64,000 nucleotides of DNA from the NCBI GenBank assembly GCA_050084985.1, contig JBITNC010000001.1:187798001-187862000 (forward strand). The letters run 5' to 3'. A program made the position numbers and the translations under genes. The notes under the pieces were generated by a model. That model did not search any database. It was given only the letters and a program-made list of their open reading frames with translations, and was not told where the DNA came from. Position 1 is the stretch's first letter. Each line of letters starts with the position of its first letter. Below are positions 50,121 to 62,105 of this stretch, one piece after another. Source of the DNA: Nageia nagi. Taxonomy: Eukaryota; Pinophyta.

Positions 50121-51357
50121 AGAAAAGGGTCTATTTTAGCAAATTTTGATATTTTAGCCAAATTTTGGTTTACTTAGTGGATTTCCACTAACTCGAAATG
50201 TAATGTCAATTAGCATTCAAATTAGCTAGTAATTAGCTTTTAATTTAGCAATTAGGGATTAGGGTTTCGAAACTCACTTTTAGGGTTTCGAAAAGTTTAT
50301 AAGTAAGAGACATGGGGTCTCATTATTGTAAGAGCTTCATTATTGAAGAAACAACTTTTTGAAAAGTGAGAGCACATTTGTAAATCTTTGAACATACTTT
50401 TTCAAAATCAATACAAAGTGGTTATGCTAAATGACTTGAGTTTGAAACTTTTCATATTGGTGTTGTCGATTGAATCTTTGAAGGCTTTCATAGTTGGTTT
50501 GTGCACTTTCGCTTCATTCCTTTGAAAACTTTCGAATTTAGGGAAAATATCATAGTACTATTTCACAAAGTGTTTGAAACCAGCCTATGCTTGTTGCTTG
50601 ATCCTCAACATACAAGTTAATTGGGTATTCTATGTCAGTTTCTACTTTCATGACATCTATCTAGGTCCTTCATCAAAAACCATGTTCCATTCACTTTGAA
50701 ACTTCCATTTCCAGTTAATTGCATCGGTCCTATTCGTAGAGAATCGACAATTACCATTCCTCCTCGCTCTTCTTTGAAGCAATTCAAACGTTGAAAGTTG
50801 TTTGTTTGCAAAGTTGGAACAATTGGATGAAGAATTCTTAACTGATTCGAAAGAGATCAACTCTTAGACACTTCCCATCAGTGAACCAAAAACTCTTATT
50901 TGACCAAGTATTCGTTCCTTTTTTCAAAAGTGTTGTCCTTCACCTTTTCCAATATTGCCTTTATGTTTTCTTTACGCTTTCCAAACCCAAATACAATCGT
51001 TAAGTCCACACACAAATATTACGAATAAACTCTATACATCAAATAAACAGCGTTGGTGAACAAGCTACTACCTCTCATTCCATTCATTTTTCCATTGAGA
51101 TTGATTCCAAAGAGGGATACTGCACATACATTATATATCCCTACGCAAAAACACTTGCACAAGCATTGGATTTTGCTTTGCAAAGATACCTACAAACATC
51201 ATAGTGTTGAGTAGAAGTTTCAACAAGAGACTTGGAGGTATAAAGTCCTTTTCAAATGGGGGAATTGGTAACGCTTTCCCGACTATTGTGTTGGGGAGTT
51301 CCTAAAGCCTGAGGTGATTTTCAAAGAGTTATCGCAGGAAAGAAAAATAGCCCAACA
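50121..51357 (+). repeat. 3' block of the 12.1-kb element
   Basis: It follows the ORF stop with the purine-rich CAGAATAGAAAAGGG and ends CCCAACA at the target duplication. The inverted copy is 42849-44030. A TATA-like TTTATAAGT lies near 50298. It behaves like a 3' LTR, but no copy of it is found near the left terminus. Confidence 0.65.
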
Positions 51358-51449
51358 TATAGTATTGAGACTTTGAGTCTTGAAAATGGCCTCCATTCCT
51401 AGCCAAGCCAAAACCAACAAGTCCAAATGACTAGACTCACAATCTTAAA

Positions 51450-54400
51450 TTTGTTCAAAGAAAGAAAGTATATTAATATCCACAAGTAACCAAAAGTGGT
51501 CAATGGGACTATCAAGTACAATCAAGCTCATAGAGTCAGCAAAGCCCAAACTGAGTGATAACTAGAGGAAACCTAAAAACATTATAGATAACATAATCAA
51601 ATATCATCCTATAAAAGTCCACACCCTAAGAGGGAGGAGATACAAAACTCAGTATATCTAAAGGGACGTCGTCTTGGGCCTCCTCAAGGGGAGAGCATGG
51701 CAGTACTCTTTGCTCCAGGCAGGGGTCATGTTGATCGTTGTGGTGAACATTTTTGAAGCTACTGGTGGTCAAGAAGAAGGATGTGATATGTCCCATCCTC
51801 AACGGAGCCTGGGTACTCTAGATACGTCTCCTGATCCGACGTGGTGGTTGTGTAGGCTCATATCGATGTCTCCTACAAGCCCCTTCTGAAGGAGGAGCAC
51901 AGAAGATGTGATACGTCAAACATCAATCGATTGTTGAGCACAGGCAGAAGGCACCTCTGGAGAAGGAAAGCCTCTCCTAAATAGAAAGTCAGGAAACGTT
52001 GGTCAGGATATTGAAGGAATGTAGCTAACAAGTTGTGAGAGTCTCAGAAGAGGCAATGGTATCGACCTCGAATTTCGTAGTAGACCGAGCATCGGAAGAC
52101 GAAATGGTCCTCGGACTTAGTAGCAAGGGAGGAAAGGTGGTAAACTTGTAGATCTCTATCCATGTGGTGGCCTATTTCCACTCTCAGCTGGTGGGAGCAG
52201 ACTCAAAACTGTCCAAGGGACATCCTCAACCCAAAGGGAGATTTAAGCTGATGTATCCAAGCAGGAGGATCAGTCCCCTATCAAACTAGAGGTAGTGCCA
52301 AGCATAGTGGTCCAACTTGGGTGACAATGGCCGAGGGGGAGACACCCAAGTGGATTGAAAGAAAGCTCTATAAATAATCTCCCAAATCGTGGACAAAGAG
52401 TCTGTTGTGGTCCTAGATGAGACCTCTAGTGATAATGGTAAGCTCTTCGGAGAAAAAACAAATCTCTGAAGCAGCTCAAAAATCTCGACAAACCAACAAC
52501 GACGACAACCCTATGCAGCAAGGTCGATTGAGGAAGCTAGGGCTCTCACCAAAAGCCTAGCTATAGCTCTCTCATGTGCAGATAAATACTGGAGGTGATA
52601 GAGACAAAGGACTTTGGAAGCAAGATCCCACATCAGGAGCGACTCACAACCGAACTCTGCAAGTAAGAAAAGGTGTGGAACTCTCCTCTTAATCCGAATG
52701 AAGCGAGATAGGAAAGTGACCAAGATCCTCTCTATAGAGGTCCAATTAGTTGCTCTCAATCTGAAGCCCTAAATCTCAACCCCATACAAAGCTGCTGGTG
52801 TGACCAGGGACTGATATAACTCTAACTTAGAAGAAATGTCCTAAAAGCATAACTGGATACATTGTCTCTCTAAGACAGCTATTGTTGCATAACCTCAATG
52901 AACCCTGGGTGGTGTGGTTGTCCGCATGGAGAACCTAGGTCCAGAGAAGAGAACCCCTAGATATGTGTAGGAGGAGGTGGTCTTGATGGGGTTATCACGA
53001 AAAGTGAGCTGGGTCTGACCGAACGTGGCCTTCGAAACATTGAAAGCCACTACCTTAGTCTTGCTAAGGTTCACCGTAAGCCCTGTCTACCACTAAAAGC
53101 ATCTATTAGCTCCTGAAGGCCCTCAATTGTGTGGGAAAGCAATACAATATCGTCTATGAAGAGTAGGATGAGCACCTAGCTACCCTGAAGAAGCCAACTT
53201 GACTGAGGATCAATGGTCTCAAGGATATCGAAATCTTGCTCATCAATGTAAAGGCCAAATAAAGTTGGAGAAAGTGGGCAACCCTACTTCACCCAAATCG
53301 TACTAAGAATGTTGTTCGAGAGCCCATTTAGGGTGCGAACACATCCTGAAATAGTCTCATAAAGAGTCAAAATGGCAACTAGTCAAGTCTCTGAAGCACC
53401 CAAAATCTGCAGTCGGTTCATGAGTCTATGTTTGGGTACAATGTCAAAGGCCTTCCTAAAATAGACGAAACAATTAAAAACAGGAGATTTTCAGAATCTA
53501 GCCTCCTCAATAATTGCCATGATACTGAAGATATGGTCGGTGGTGTGGTGGTCTCTACAAAAGCCTACTTGACCTACTGCTCGAAACACTCTAGCATCAA
53601 CCATCCGAGACTCCTCCATAATCGTGGCATATAACTTGGCCAAGGTGTGACCATACTGGGTTTAAAGATGGGATGGATGATATAGGATGTCCAACAAGAA
53701 GGGAAACTTGAGCAAATGACCTCATTGAATAACTTGGAGAGAAAGGGGGGAAGGGTGTGTATTGCATGCTTGAGGAAATCGACATGCAAGTTTTCGATGT
53801 TGGGTGCTTTTCTAGGAGAAAGTTTTTGGATGGCGGAATGGATGAGGGATGGAGAGAAGAATTTTGAGGTGAGTGGGCGATGGAAGCCAATGGAAGGGGT
53901 ATAATTGAGGATGGTGTAAAGGCAAGAGGCATACTCCTTCCAATCATGAAGAGAAATGGAATTCGGAGTGTGTTTTTCGAGTAGGAAGGGGAACCAGAAT
54001 GACTTCGAATTGACATGAAGGGTGAAAATGACCTCTAATCTCCTTTTGACTAAAAAGAGAGGTTTCTTAGTCCTAAGGAGACATCGGTAAGATTGGTGGA
54101 GGGCGATGGTAGAGGAGGAGCTAGGGTCACTCACAATGGCTTGTCGAAAGCAACAATGAGAGTCTTTACAATCAAATTCAAACAAGTTATTCATCGAAAA
54201 ATGACTAGGGTAACGAGGGCATGGAGGAGGGCTAATAGTATGAAAGAAGGCCTGAAGGGTCGTTGAGCGGAGAGCATCCGCAAGAAAGAGCATTTGATCC
54301 TCAACCAAGGGGAATGAGTGCAAGCCAATGTCCTGAAAAGCATAGCTCGAAGCAGTAGGTGGAAAGTAACATCCAGCAAAAAAGATACTCTCTTAAGGGG

Positions 54401-54560
54401 TGGGGCCTGTGCTAGAGAGATCCAGATAAAGCGCGTGTGGGTGTCAATACCCTCCACGTGAAACCTCGATAGAAGCCAATCACTGATCAAATTAGTCTCC
54501 TGAATTACATCAAGGACCACAACATACCATTGCAATTCCAAACTACGACTGAGAGCTCTC
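51450..54560 (-). mobile_element. LINE retrotransposon, degenerate
   Basis: A minus-strand non-LTR element inserted in intronic repeat DNA. From 54540 down: the end of the endonuclease (THTRFIWISLAQAPPLKR, then GCYFPPTAS), the linker, and the RT start LSPRKAPNIENLHVDFLKHA (53720-53760) with SCWTSYIIHPIFK. The RT then runs through KLYATIMEES and RKAFDIVPKHRLMNRL (about 53440), catalytic LFIDDIVLLSH (53137-53172) and the C-terminal SIERILVTFLSRFIRIKRRV (52511-52759). A 249-codon frame at 53574-54323 is still open. The 5' part of the endonuclease is missing. The same family occurs at 24960-26235. Confidence 0.85.
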
Positions 54561-54564
54561 GGGG

Positions 54565-54973
54565 AGCATCTTAAAAAACAAAGGAAAGACAGTCATTTGT
54601 TTTTTCAATTATTATTTATAATGTTAGTGTTGTTAATGTTGTATGCAATTGATGTGAATTTGCTAAGAACTGTATAAATTGGCTGAAGTATATAATTTTC
54701 TGGTTCCAGAGTCTGCATTGCATTTTCATTGGTTTTATTTTTTTGTCAATTCCAAAACTCATTGGTAGCAGTATTTAATGATAGTATCTATCATTAGTAT
54801 CTAATGTACCAAGACTCAACAAATCTTGAAAAAGTTCTCTGTCTTGGTCTAGTCAAGACTAACAAGTCCTAACGATTGGATTCACAAATACAACAAGTCT
54901 TAACTCTGAGAATTGTCAAGTCTATACGAGTCCAAAAAGTTAAAAAACACAAGAAAACACCAAAGTTGGAAAG
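54565..54973. repeat. Intronic repeat unit, about 330 bp (second family)
   Basis: It matches 61547-61880 and part of 61880-62105: ATTTATAATGT..TGTTGATG/TAATG, ATGTGAATTTGCTAA/TTGA, CTTGAAAAAG, and AAAACACAAGAAAACACC. It ends at GAAAG (54969-54973), the target of the next element. A further fragment lies at 51358-51450. Confidence 0.75.
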
Positions 54974-55286
54974 TGTTGGGCCGCTTTTCTTTCCTACCTT
55001 GCAAATAAGCAAGTTGGCTTCCAAGGCTTGTGGAAGACACCAACACCTAGGTGTAATGGCGTGACCCCTACCTGCTATGAGGACTCCAACCTCAAAGGTC
55101 TCGTGAAATGGGTGTGCGAGAATTGACTCAAGAGACTGGCTAGGATGTTTGAAGGTGACACCAACTCAAATAAAATTTGTTAATCAAGGACTCGGATTGT
55201 GTTCGTATCTAGAAAGGTAAATAAAATAGGGGTTGCGAAACCCACGGAAAAAAAAGTGTAAAATCAAAGAAAATAGGAGGGAAGAT

Positions 55287-57765
55287 TGAGATGGCTAAAA
55301 GGGCATGAGTTCAGCTCTTTGCATCGAGCTCCACTGACAAGCACAGTGTCTAAAGGCTAAGTTCCATTGGGTTTCTTGTGAGTTCCATGCACCAACACAT
55401 CCTTTCATTCTAGCCATACTACACGAAGGGTCTAGAAGAAGGATTCATCCACTTGTGGTAGCCAACCACACAAATGGTCTACCAAAGGGAGCATGCGTCT
55501 AAGGGGACAAGGATGACACTTTCAAGGTGGATGAAGTTCACACGCTAAAAGTCATAAAGGAACCCACCTTCAACGTTCTACAAGTCAAGTTGCATATTAT
55601 GAACAATCATCAACTATGCATCATGTTCAACACTTCAAAAGATATTCATTGTTCAACTACTCTTTCACCCACCCCTTAAGAGGTTTGTGAAATGCTTAAA
55701 GTATCTCAAGTAACACATATCAATGAATAACATCACATGTCCAAGTTCATAATACCATAAAATCGAGTTGTGCAATTTTCATTTCAAAGATCATGCCACA
55801 TTCACAATGGACAAGTGTGAAATAGAAATAATTACAGTACTCGTCTAGTTGCAAAATGTTCAAAGTTCCATTCTCAAATTTTCCTCCCTTCGCAAATGAG
55901 CATTCAATGGGTATAAATAGTTTTCATGGCAACCCTAAGTGTTTCCCTAACCCTAATGCACATTTAAATAAAATTCACCTAAATTATTCCTAATTAGCAA
56001 TGGTCCAATAAACACATGTCACATGATGATACAAGATTGAGTCCGCACTTGTGGGAGGAAATCCTCATCCATCACAAGGCTTTAACAGAAATGTATATGC
56101 ATAAAATAAAATTAAAAATATTACATTAAATATGTAACAACTTCCATCACCTAGTGTACGTAAGTCCCTCTGCAACACTCGGTTCGAAACCTTCATCTTT
56201 CACATGTTGGGGATGTCCTTGTTCCTAAATTCGCCTTCTAACATGAACTTGGACCTGGAAGCCTGGCGTGGGTGTCCAAAGAGTCAAAGAAGTTGTCTTG
56301 TCTCAATCATATGCTGAGCAAGTGAGATATAGGGCTGGCACAGGTCATGAGAGAGTCAAGAAGGTTGTCTAGGCATGGGCTTGCACCTAGGAAGACTAGG
56401 AAAGCTTGGCGCAAGTGTGAGAGGAGTCATGGTGCTTGTCTTGCTGCCCACTTGCGCCCAAGATGATGGACCGGAAGCCCAAGTCAAGTCCAAAGGAGGA
56501 CATCACTAGTGTCTGGGCCCAAATTTGCGCCTAAATGGGAAAGTGTTAGCTAGCGTGAGTCCAAAAGGGGTCATTATGTGTGTCTTGGCTTGCATATGCG
56601 CTGGAGAAATGCCTTTAAGCTTGGCGCAAGTCCTCTAAGGGTCATGAAGGTTGTCTCTATCCAGACTTGGGCCTAAGGAAGAAATGCTCTATATGTAGCC
56701 AAAATTTGCCTCCGTTGCCTGATTTTGTCTTTTGGAGGGTCTGGAGTGCTGGCACAAGTCTATTGGAGGTCACCACCATTGTCTTAGTATGATTTACGCC
56801 TGGAAGAGGTGACTGACTTGGGGGAGATCCGAAGTGAGACAAGAACCTTGTCTCCTTTCACGAATGCGCCCAACTGGCGCGAGGGAGATCCAAAGTGAGA
56901 CAAGAATCCTGTCTCCCCTCACATTTGCACCTAGGATCAGAGATGTTGCCATGCGTGGTACTTAGCCATTTTTGCTTCCTTGGTCATTTGAGATCTTTGG
57001 GAGGATAGCACAAATCTTCGAGGGGACATGGATGTTCTCTCCCCGAGAGGATGCTTCTGAATGATCTGGGCCAAGCTTTGGCCTTGTTGTTTGAAATTCT
57101 CTTATAAGGCTCTTATAAGGTTGGCACAAGTCTAAGGAGAGTCAAGAAAGTTTTCTTAAGTCACACTTGCGCCAGAAAGGTATGCATGATTCGGGCACAC
57201 ATCTTGGAGGAGACAAGAGGTTTGTCCCTTATCACACTTGCACTGGGGTGTAGGAGGGATTTTCGGGCATGGGACTTAGCCAATTTCGCCCCTTTTCATT
57301 GGTATGAGTCTTTGGGATGCCACGCAAGTCATGGATGAGTCAAAGAGGTTGTCTCAATCCACATCTACGCCCAAAAGGGGAAGGACAAGCCCAGCACAAG
57401 TCTCATTGAGGTCACAGAGTTTGTCTCCCTTCCGACTTGCGCCAAGGCAAGAGATGTTCCATACTTAGTCAATTTTGGCTTGTGTTGCGTGAAATGATCA
57501 TCTGGAACTCTCAAAGTTTGGCCCAAGTTTTGGAGGGAACGTGGATGTTGTCTCCTCAAGGATGTGCACTTAGCAATGCCTTAACCGAAATTCCAGCCCG
57601 TTGCCACTAGAAGCTTAATCCTTTTCACTAGTTTTGGTCTCCAACACCTCTCAATTTGAACACACCATCAGCTGGGTCAATCCTGCTATGAGACTACTTG
57701 TTACCAAAATTTGAGCGTCTCCAAATTTGCTAAAAAATTTGGGGCATGCTGTGGAAGCCACAACA
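55287..57765 (-). repeat. Long direct repeat, left copy (LTR)
   Basis: 2,479 bp, from TGAGATGGCTAAAAGG to GGAAGCCACAACA, matching 59067-61541 throughout. It is preceded by a purine-rich AAAGAAAATAGGAGGGAAGA (55267-55286). Confidence 0.85.
56210..57560. repeat. Degenerate modules with GGCGCAAGT and CTTGCGCC
   Basis: About a dozen modules of roughly 90-130 bp follow each other. Each has TGGCGCAAGTC or TGGCACAAGTC, then GAGTCA.GAAGGTTGTCT, then ACTTGCGCC. The first and last motifs are inverted repeats of each other. The same series occurs in the right copy (59990-61340). Confidence 0.7.
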
Positions 57766-58239
57766 ATAGCTAAAACAAAAACAAAACAAAACAAAGTTAG
57801 AAAATAAAAATCTGAATGCACAGCAACATGCGTCGTCCTTAGAGTATGAGCCTTTGTCAACATGTCACTCACAGTTGCATTATCGATTTCATTCTAGTGA
57901 GTGAACTCTCACTAATCATTCAAATGACCATCGGGACACCTGCATTATTGGTCCAGGTCCGAGAACATTATATTCACCCAAAGTTTATGTTCCAACTATA
58001 ATCTCTGGGGAAAAGTACAACTAGTCCCTGAGCTCGATCACTCTCATGACGAGTCCCAACGGATAGGATACAACGTTGTCAAAACTTTTTTTTTATCTAC
58101 CCTAATCTATCATATACACTAAACTACCATACAAAAATCCCTTTTATTCTAGGGTCAATAATCATGTTTCGGTTCTCACTTGAATTAGTAGAATGTATAC
58201 TTCCATCCCCGTGTAATAGGCTCCTAGGATAGATGAGAA

Positions 58240-59055
58240 ACTATAGTGGAAGTGTTACATATGCCCATGAGAAGACACCATATGCATATGGGGGATCAAT
58301 CTTTATGAAAATCCTTTTTCTAAATTGATATGAGCCTTTGACAAATAAGAGCAACGAATTCCCATTGGTGGCCATCTCACCGTGTAGGATGCCACCTATC
58401 TTTTCTTGTGAAAGTATACCATTCTTATTAATGACCACCATTTGACCTCGAATCTCACCATCTACAACCTCTTCATAGCCAAAAGATGGAAACTATGAGC
58501 ACTTGGACATAAGGATAGTAGGCATATAAGGTTGATACCATCTACAGTCAAGCTCGGGATCTGTTACCATTTCAGGTTGTCTTGCCACCAATTCAAGAAC
58601 TTCTATCACCAACTCAGGCTCTACCAATGCGTGCTTTGACTTTGTCTCCATTGTTGTGTCTCATTAGCATCTTTGCGTACCACTCCTTGTGCATGAACAT
58701 CAAGAGCTTTCCTAATATCTTGATGTGTTAATTCTAGTACCTAAATGAACAAGAATTCTTTTATGTCATCAAACTCCAAGCCAAAGGGCTCACCCATGAG
58801 AGGTTTTGATTTTATTGTGCCTTGGGCTTCCTCCCTTAGTAGCAACGAATATTTGCTATGGATGGTTCCAATGTCTTGGAGTTGCCCTTCATCCTGGCAT
58901 GCGGGATTATCCTCCAAAAGCATACGATGGGGCTAGCATCAAAGGTTTGGTTCCAAACTTGGCTCATCCTCACCACTGCTGCCATCCAACTGGACTTGAC
59001 TTGGTTGAACATCGTAGCATGAGTCCTCAGGTGTCTGACCAAGCAAAGCCTCCAT
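58240..59055 (-). pseudogene. Unrecognised internal ORF of the 6.6-kb element
   Basis: It starts at ATG 59055 (MEALLGQTPEDSCYDVQPSQ), 12 bp from the LTR copy, and stays in one frame for about 170 codons with a few TGA/TAG stops. These include LLEDNPACQDEGQLQDIGTI and EPFGLEFDDIKEFLFI (58741-58923). A second frame continues with EIRGQMVVINKNGILSQEKI and FRKRIFIKIDPPYAYGVFSW (58241-58470). The codon-like pattern with point stops argues for a real former protein. It has no zinc knuckle or pol motif, and I cannot name it. Confidence 0.45.
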
Positions 59056-59066
59056 AAAGTTCAGAT

Positions 59067-61541
59067 TGAGATGGCTAAAAGGACATGAGTTCAGCTCTTT
59101 GCATCAAGCTCCACCGACAAGCACAGTGTCTAAAGGCTAAGTTCCTTCGGGTTTCTTGTGAGATCCACGCACCCACAAATCCTTTCGTTCTAGCCAGACT
59201 ACATGAAAGGTCTAGAAGAAGGATTCATCCACTTGCAGTAGCCAACCACACGAATGGTCTACCAAAGGGAGCATGTGTCTAAGGCGACAAGGATGACACT
59301 TTCAATGTGGATGAAGTTCACACACTAAATGTCATAAAGGAACCCACCTTCAACGTTATACAAGTCTAATTGCACATTATGAACAATTATCAACTATGCA
59401 TCATGTTCAACACTTCAAAAGATATTCAACTACTCTTCACCCACCCCTTAAGAGGTTTGCGAAATGCTTCAAGTATCTCAACTAACACAAATCAATAACT
59501 AAGATCACATGTCCAAGTTCATAATACCATAAAATGGAGTTGTGCAATTTTCATTTCAAAGATCATGCCACATTCACAATGGACAAGTGCGAAAGAGAAA
59601 GAATTACAATACTCGTCTAGTTGCAAAATATTCAAAATTCCATTCTCAAAATTTCCTCCCCTCACAAATGAGCATTCAAGGGGTATAAATAGTTTCCGTG
59701 GCAACCCTAAGTTTTAACCTGACCCTAATGCAAATTTAAATAAAATTCACCTAAATTAACCCTTATTAACAATGGTTCAATCAACACGCATCGCATGGTG
59801 CTACAAGATTGAGTCCGCACTTGTGGGAGCAAACCTCATCCATCACAAGGCTTTAAAAGAAATATATAAGCATAAAATAAAATTAAAAATATTGCATTCA
59901 AGATGAACCGACTTCCATCAACTAGTCTTTGTGAGTCCCTCTGCAACACTCAGTTCGGAACCTTCACCTTTCGCCTGTTGGGGATGTCCTTATTCCTAAA
60001 CTCACCTTCAAACATGAACTTGGACCTGGAAGCCTCGCGTGGGTGTCCAAAGAGTCAAAGAAGTTGTCTTGTCTCAATCATATGCCGACCAAGTGAGATA
60101 CAAGGCTGCGCAGGTCATGAGAGAGTCAAGAAGGTTGTTTAGGAAGACAAGGAAAGCTTGGCGCAAGTGTGAGAGGAGTCATGATGCTTTTCTTGCTGCC
60201 CACTTGTGCCCAAGATGATGGAATGGAAGCCCAGCACAAATCCAGAGGAGGACATCACTGGTGTCTAGGCCCACATTTGTGCCTGAATGGGAAAGTGCCA
60301 GCCCAACGTGAGTCTACAAGGGGTCATCATGTGTGTCTTGACTTGCATATGCATTGGAGAAATGCCTTTAAGATTGGTGCAAATTCTCCGGGGGTCATGA
60401 AGGTTGTCTCTATCAAGACTTGGGCCTAAGGAAGAAATACTCTATACTTAGCCAAAATTTGCCTCCATTGCCTGAAATTGTCTTTTGGAGGGTTTGGATT
60501 GTTGGCACAAGTCTACTAGAGATCAACAACCTTGTCTTAGTCTGGATTTGCACCTGGAAGAGGAGATTGACTTGGGGGAGAACCGAAGTGAGATAAGAAC
60601 CTTGTCTCCTATCACGAATGCACCCAACTAGCTTGGGGGAGATCCGAAGTGAGACAAGAATCTTGTCTCCCCTCACATTTGCGCTTAGGCTCTTGGAAGT
60701 TGCCATGCATGGTACTCAGCCATTTTTGCTTCCTTGGTCACCTATATTGGTCATTTGAGATCTCTGGGAGGTTAGCGCAAATCTTGGAGGGGACATGGAT
60801 GTTCTCTCCTCGAGAGGATGCTTCTAAATGGGACCTGGGCCACGCTTTGTCCTTGTTGTTTGAAATTCTCTTCCGAGGCTCTTAAAAGGTTGGCACAAGT
60901 CCAAGGAGAGTCAAGAAAGTTGTCTTAGCTCACACTTGTGCCAGGAAGGTATGCATGATTCAGGCATACATCTTGGAGGAGAAAAGAGGTTTGTCTCTTG
61001 TCACACTTGCGTTGGCGTGCAGGAGGGATTTTCGGGCATGGGACTTAGCCAATTTCGCCCCTTTTCATTGGTATGAGTCTTTGGGATGCCACGCAGGTCA
61101 TGGATGAGTCAAAGAGGTTGTCTCGGTCCACATCTATGCCCAAAAGGGGAAGGACAAGCCTAGCACAAGTCTCACTGGGGTCACATAGTTTGTCTCCCTT
61201 CCAACTTGCACCAAGGCAAGAGATGTTCCATACTTAGTTAATTTTGACCTGAGTTGCGTGAAATGATCATCTAGAACTCTCAAAAGTTTGGCCCAAGTTT
61301 TGGAGGGAACGTGGGTGTTGTCTCCTCAAGGATGTGCACTTGGCAATGCCTTAACCAAAATTCCAGCCCGTTGCCACCAAAAGCTTAATTTTGTTCATTT
61401 CACTAGTTTTGGTCTCCAGCGCCTCTTGGTCTAAACACATCATCAGCTAGGTCGGTTCCTACTGTGAGACTCCTTGTTGCGAAAATTTGAGGGTCCCCAA
61501 ATTTGCTAAAAAATTTGGGGCATGCTGTGGAAACCACAACA
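59067..61541 (-). repeat. Long direct repeat, right copy (LTR, truncated)
   Basis: 2,475 bp, near-identical in order to 55287-57765 with scattered substitutions and small indels, ending GGAAACCACAACA at the GAAAG duplication. Confidence 0.85.
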
Positions 61542-61546
61542 GAAAG

Positions 61547-62105
61547 AAAACTATACACATTTCAAACCTTTTTTGTGTAGTTTTTCAGTTATAAATTTCA
61601 TTGTGTCAAATTTGCTAATTTTGTATATCATTGATGTGAACTTGCCAAGGAAATCAGTAAGTTTTTGCAGAATCTGATTATCATTAGTTACAATATTTAG
61701 TGGAATCACCTAACATTCCTACCATTGTATTGAGACCATGTAATCCTTGAAAAGGCTCCCCAAGTGATGGTCAAGTCAAGGTTAGTCCAGACGACTAGAC
61801 TTGCCAGTTTGTCAAGTTTTTTAGTTGCTGAGTCTATCTCACTCCAGCAGGTTTAAAAACAAAAGAGAACACTAAAAATATGGGAAAAATCAAAAACTAT
61901 GTATGCCAAAATTTTGTTGTGTAGTGTTTTTGGTTATCATTTATAATGTCAATTTTGTTGATGATCTATGTTATTAACGTGAATTTGTTGAAAACTATAT
62001 ATATTGGCTAAACCACATGCATTTTTGTTTGTCAAGCCTATACCTAGGTTTCATTGAGTTTTCTTGCTGAATCTGAGTTTCAGCATTAGTTCAAGATGAT
62101 TAATG
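61547..62105. repeat. Intronic repeat units after the LTR element
   Basis: One full unit (61547-61880) and a partial second one (61880-62105). Both carry TGTGTAGT.TTTT..GTTAT, ATTTATAATGT/ATTTCATTGT and GTGAACTTGC/GTGAATTTG. They are the continuation of 54565-54973 across the LTR element. Confidence 0.75.

Larger units (their letters stand above)
39257..51357 (+). mobile_element. 12.1-kb rearranged retroelement in the intron
   Basis: It starts TGCCCACACAACAC, ends ATAGCCCAACA, and is flanked by TATAG at 39252-39256 and 51358-51362. The intronic tandem repeat continues across the gap, which confirms both ends. TG...CA with a 5-bp duplication means LTR-type integration. Inside: a 2.5-kb promoter-like block with tandem repeats (39257-41790), a leader plus gag start (41790-42848), an inverted 3.56-kb block (42849-46408), a second leader plus gag start (46409-47520) and the rest of the gag-like ORF plus a 3' block (47521-51357). 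The inverted block mirrors 47916-51357. The two termini are not copies of each other, so no ordinary LTR pair is present. Confidence 0.82.
54974..61541 (-). mobile_element. 6.6-kb LTR element with one incomplete LTR
   Basis: Ends are TGTTGGGCCGC (54974) and CCACAACA (61541), flanked by GAAAG at 54969-54973 and 61542-61546. The left LTR would be 54974-57765 (2,792 bp); the right copy starts only at 59067 (2,475 bp) and lacks the first 313 bp. A deletion at 59066 that removed LTR end and neighbouring internal DNA explains this. The internal region (57766-59066) has minus-strand frames, which is why I give this orientation, but I found neither primer-binding site nor polypurine tract in the expected places. 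No pol is present. The LTR copies are very similar, so it is younger than the left-hand cluster. Confidence 0.78.

Noticed and set aside
53574-54323. A 249-codon open frame as a functional gene
   Set aside because: Its content is the LINE endonuclease-RT linker and RT start, and frames before and after are broken.
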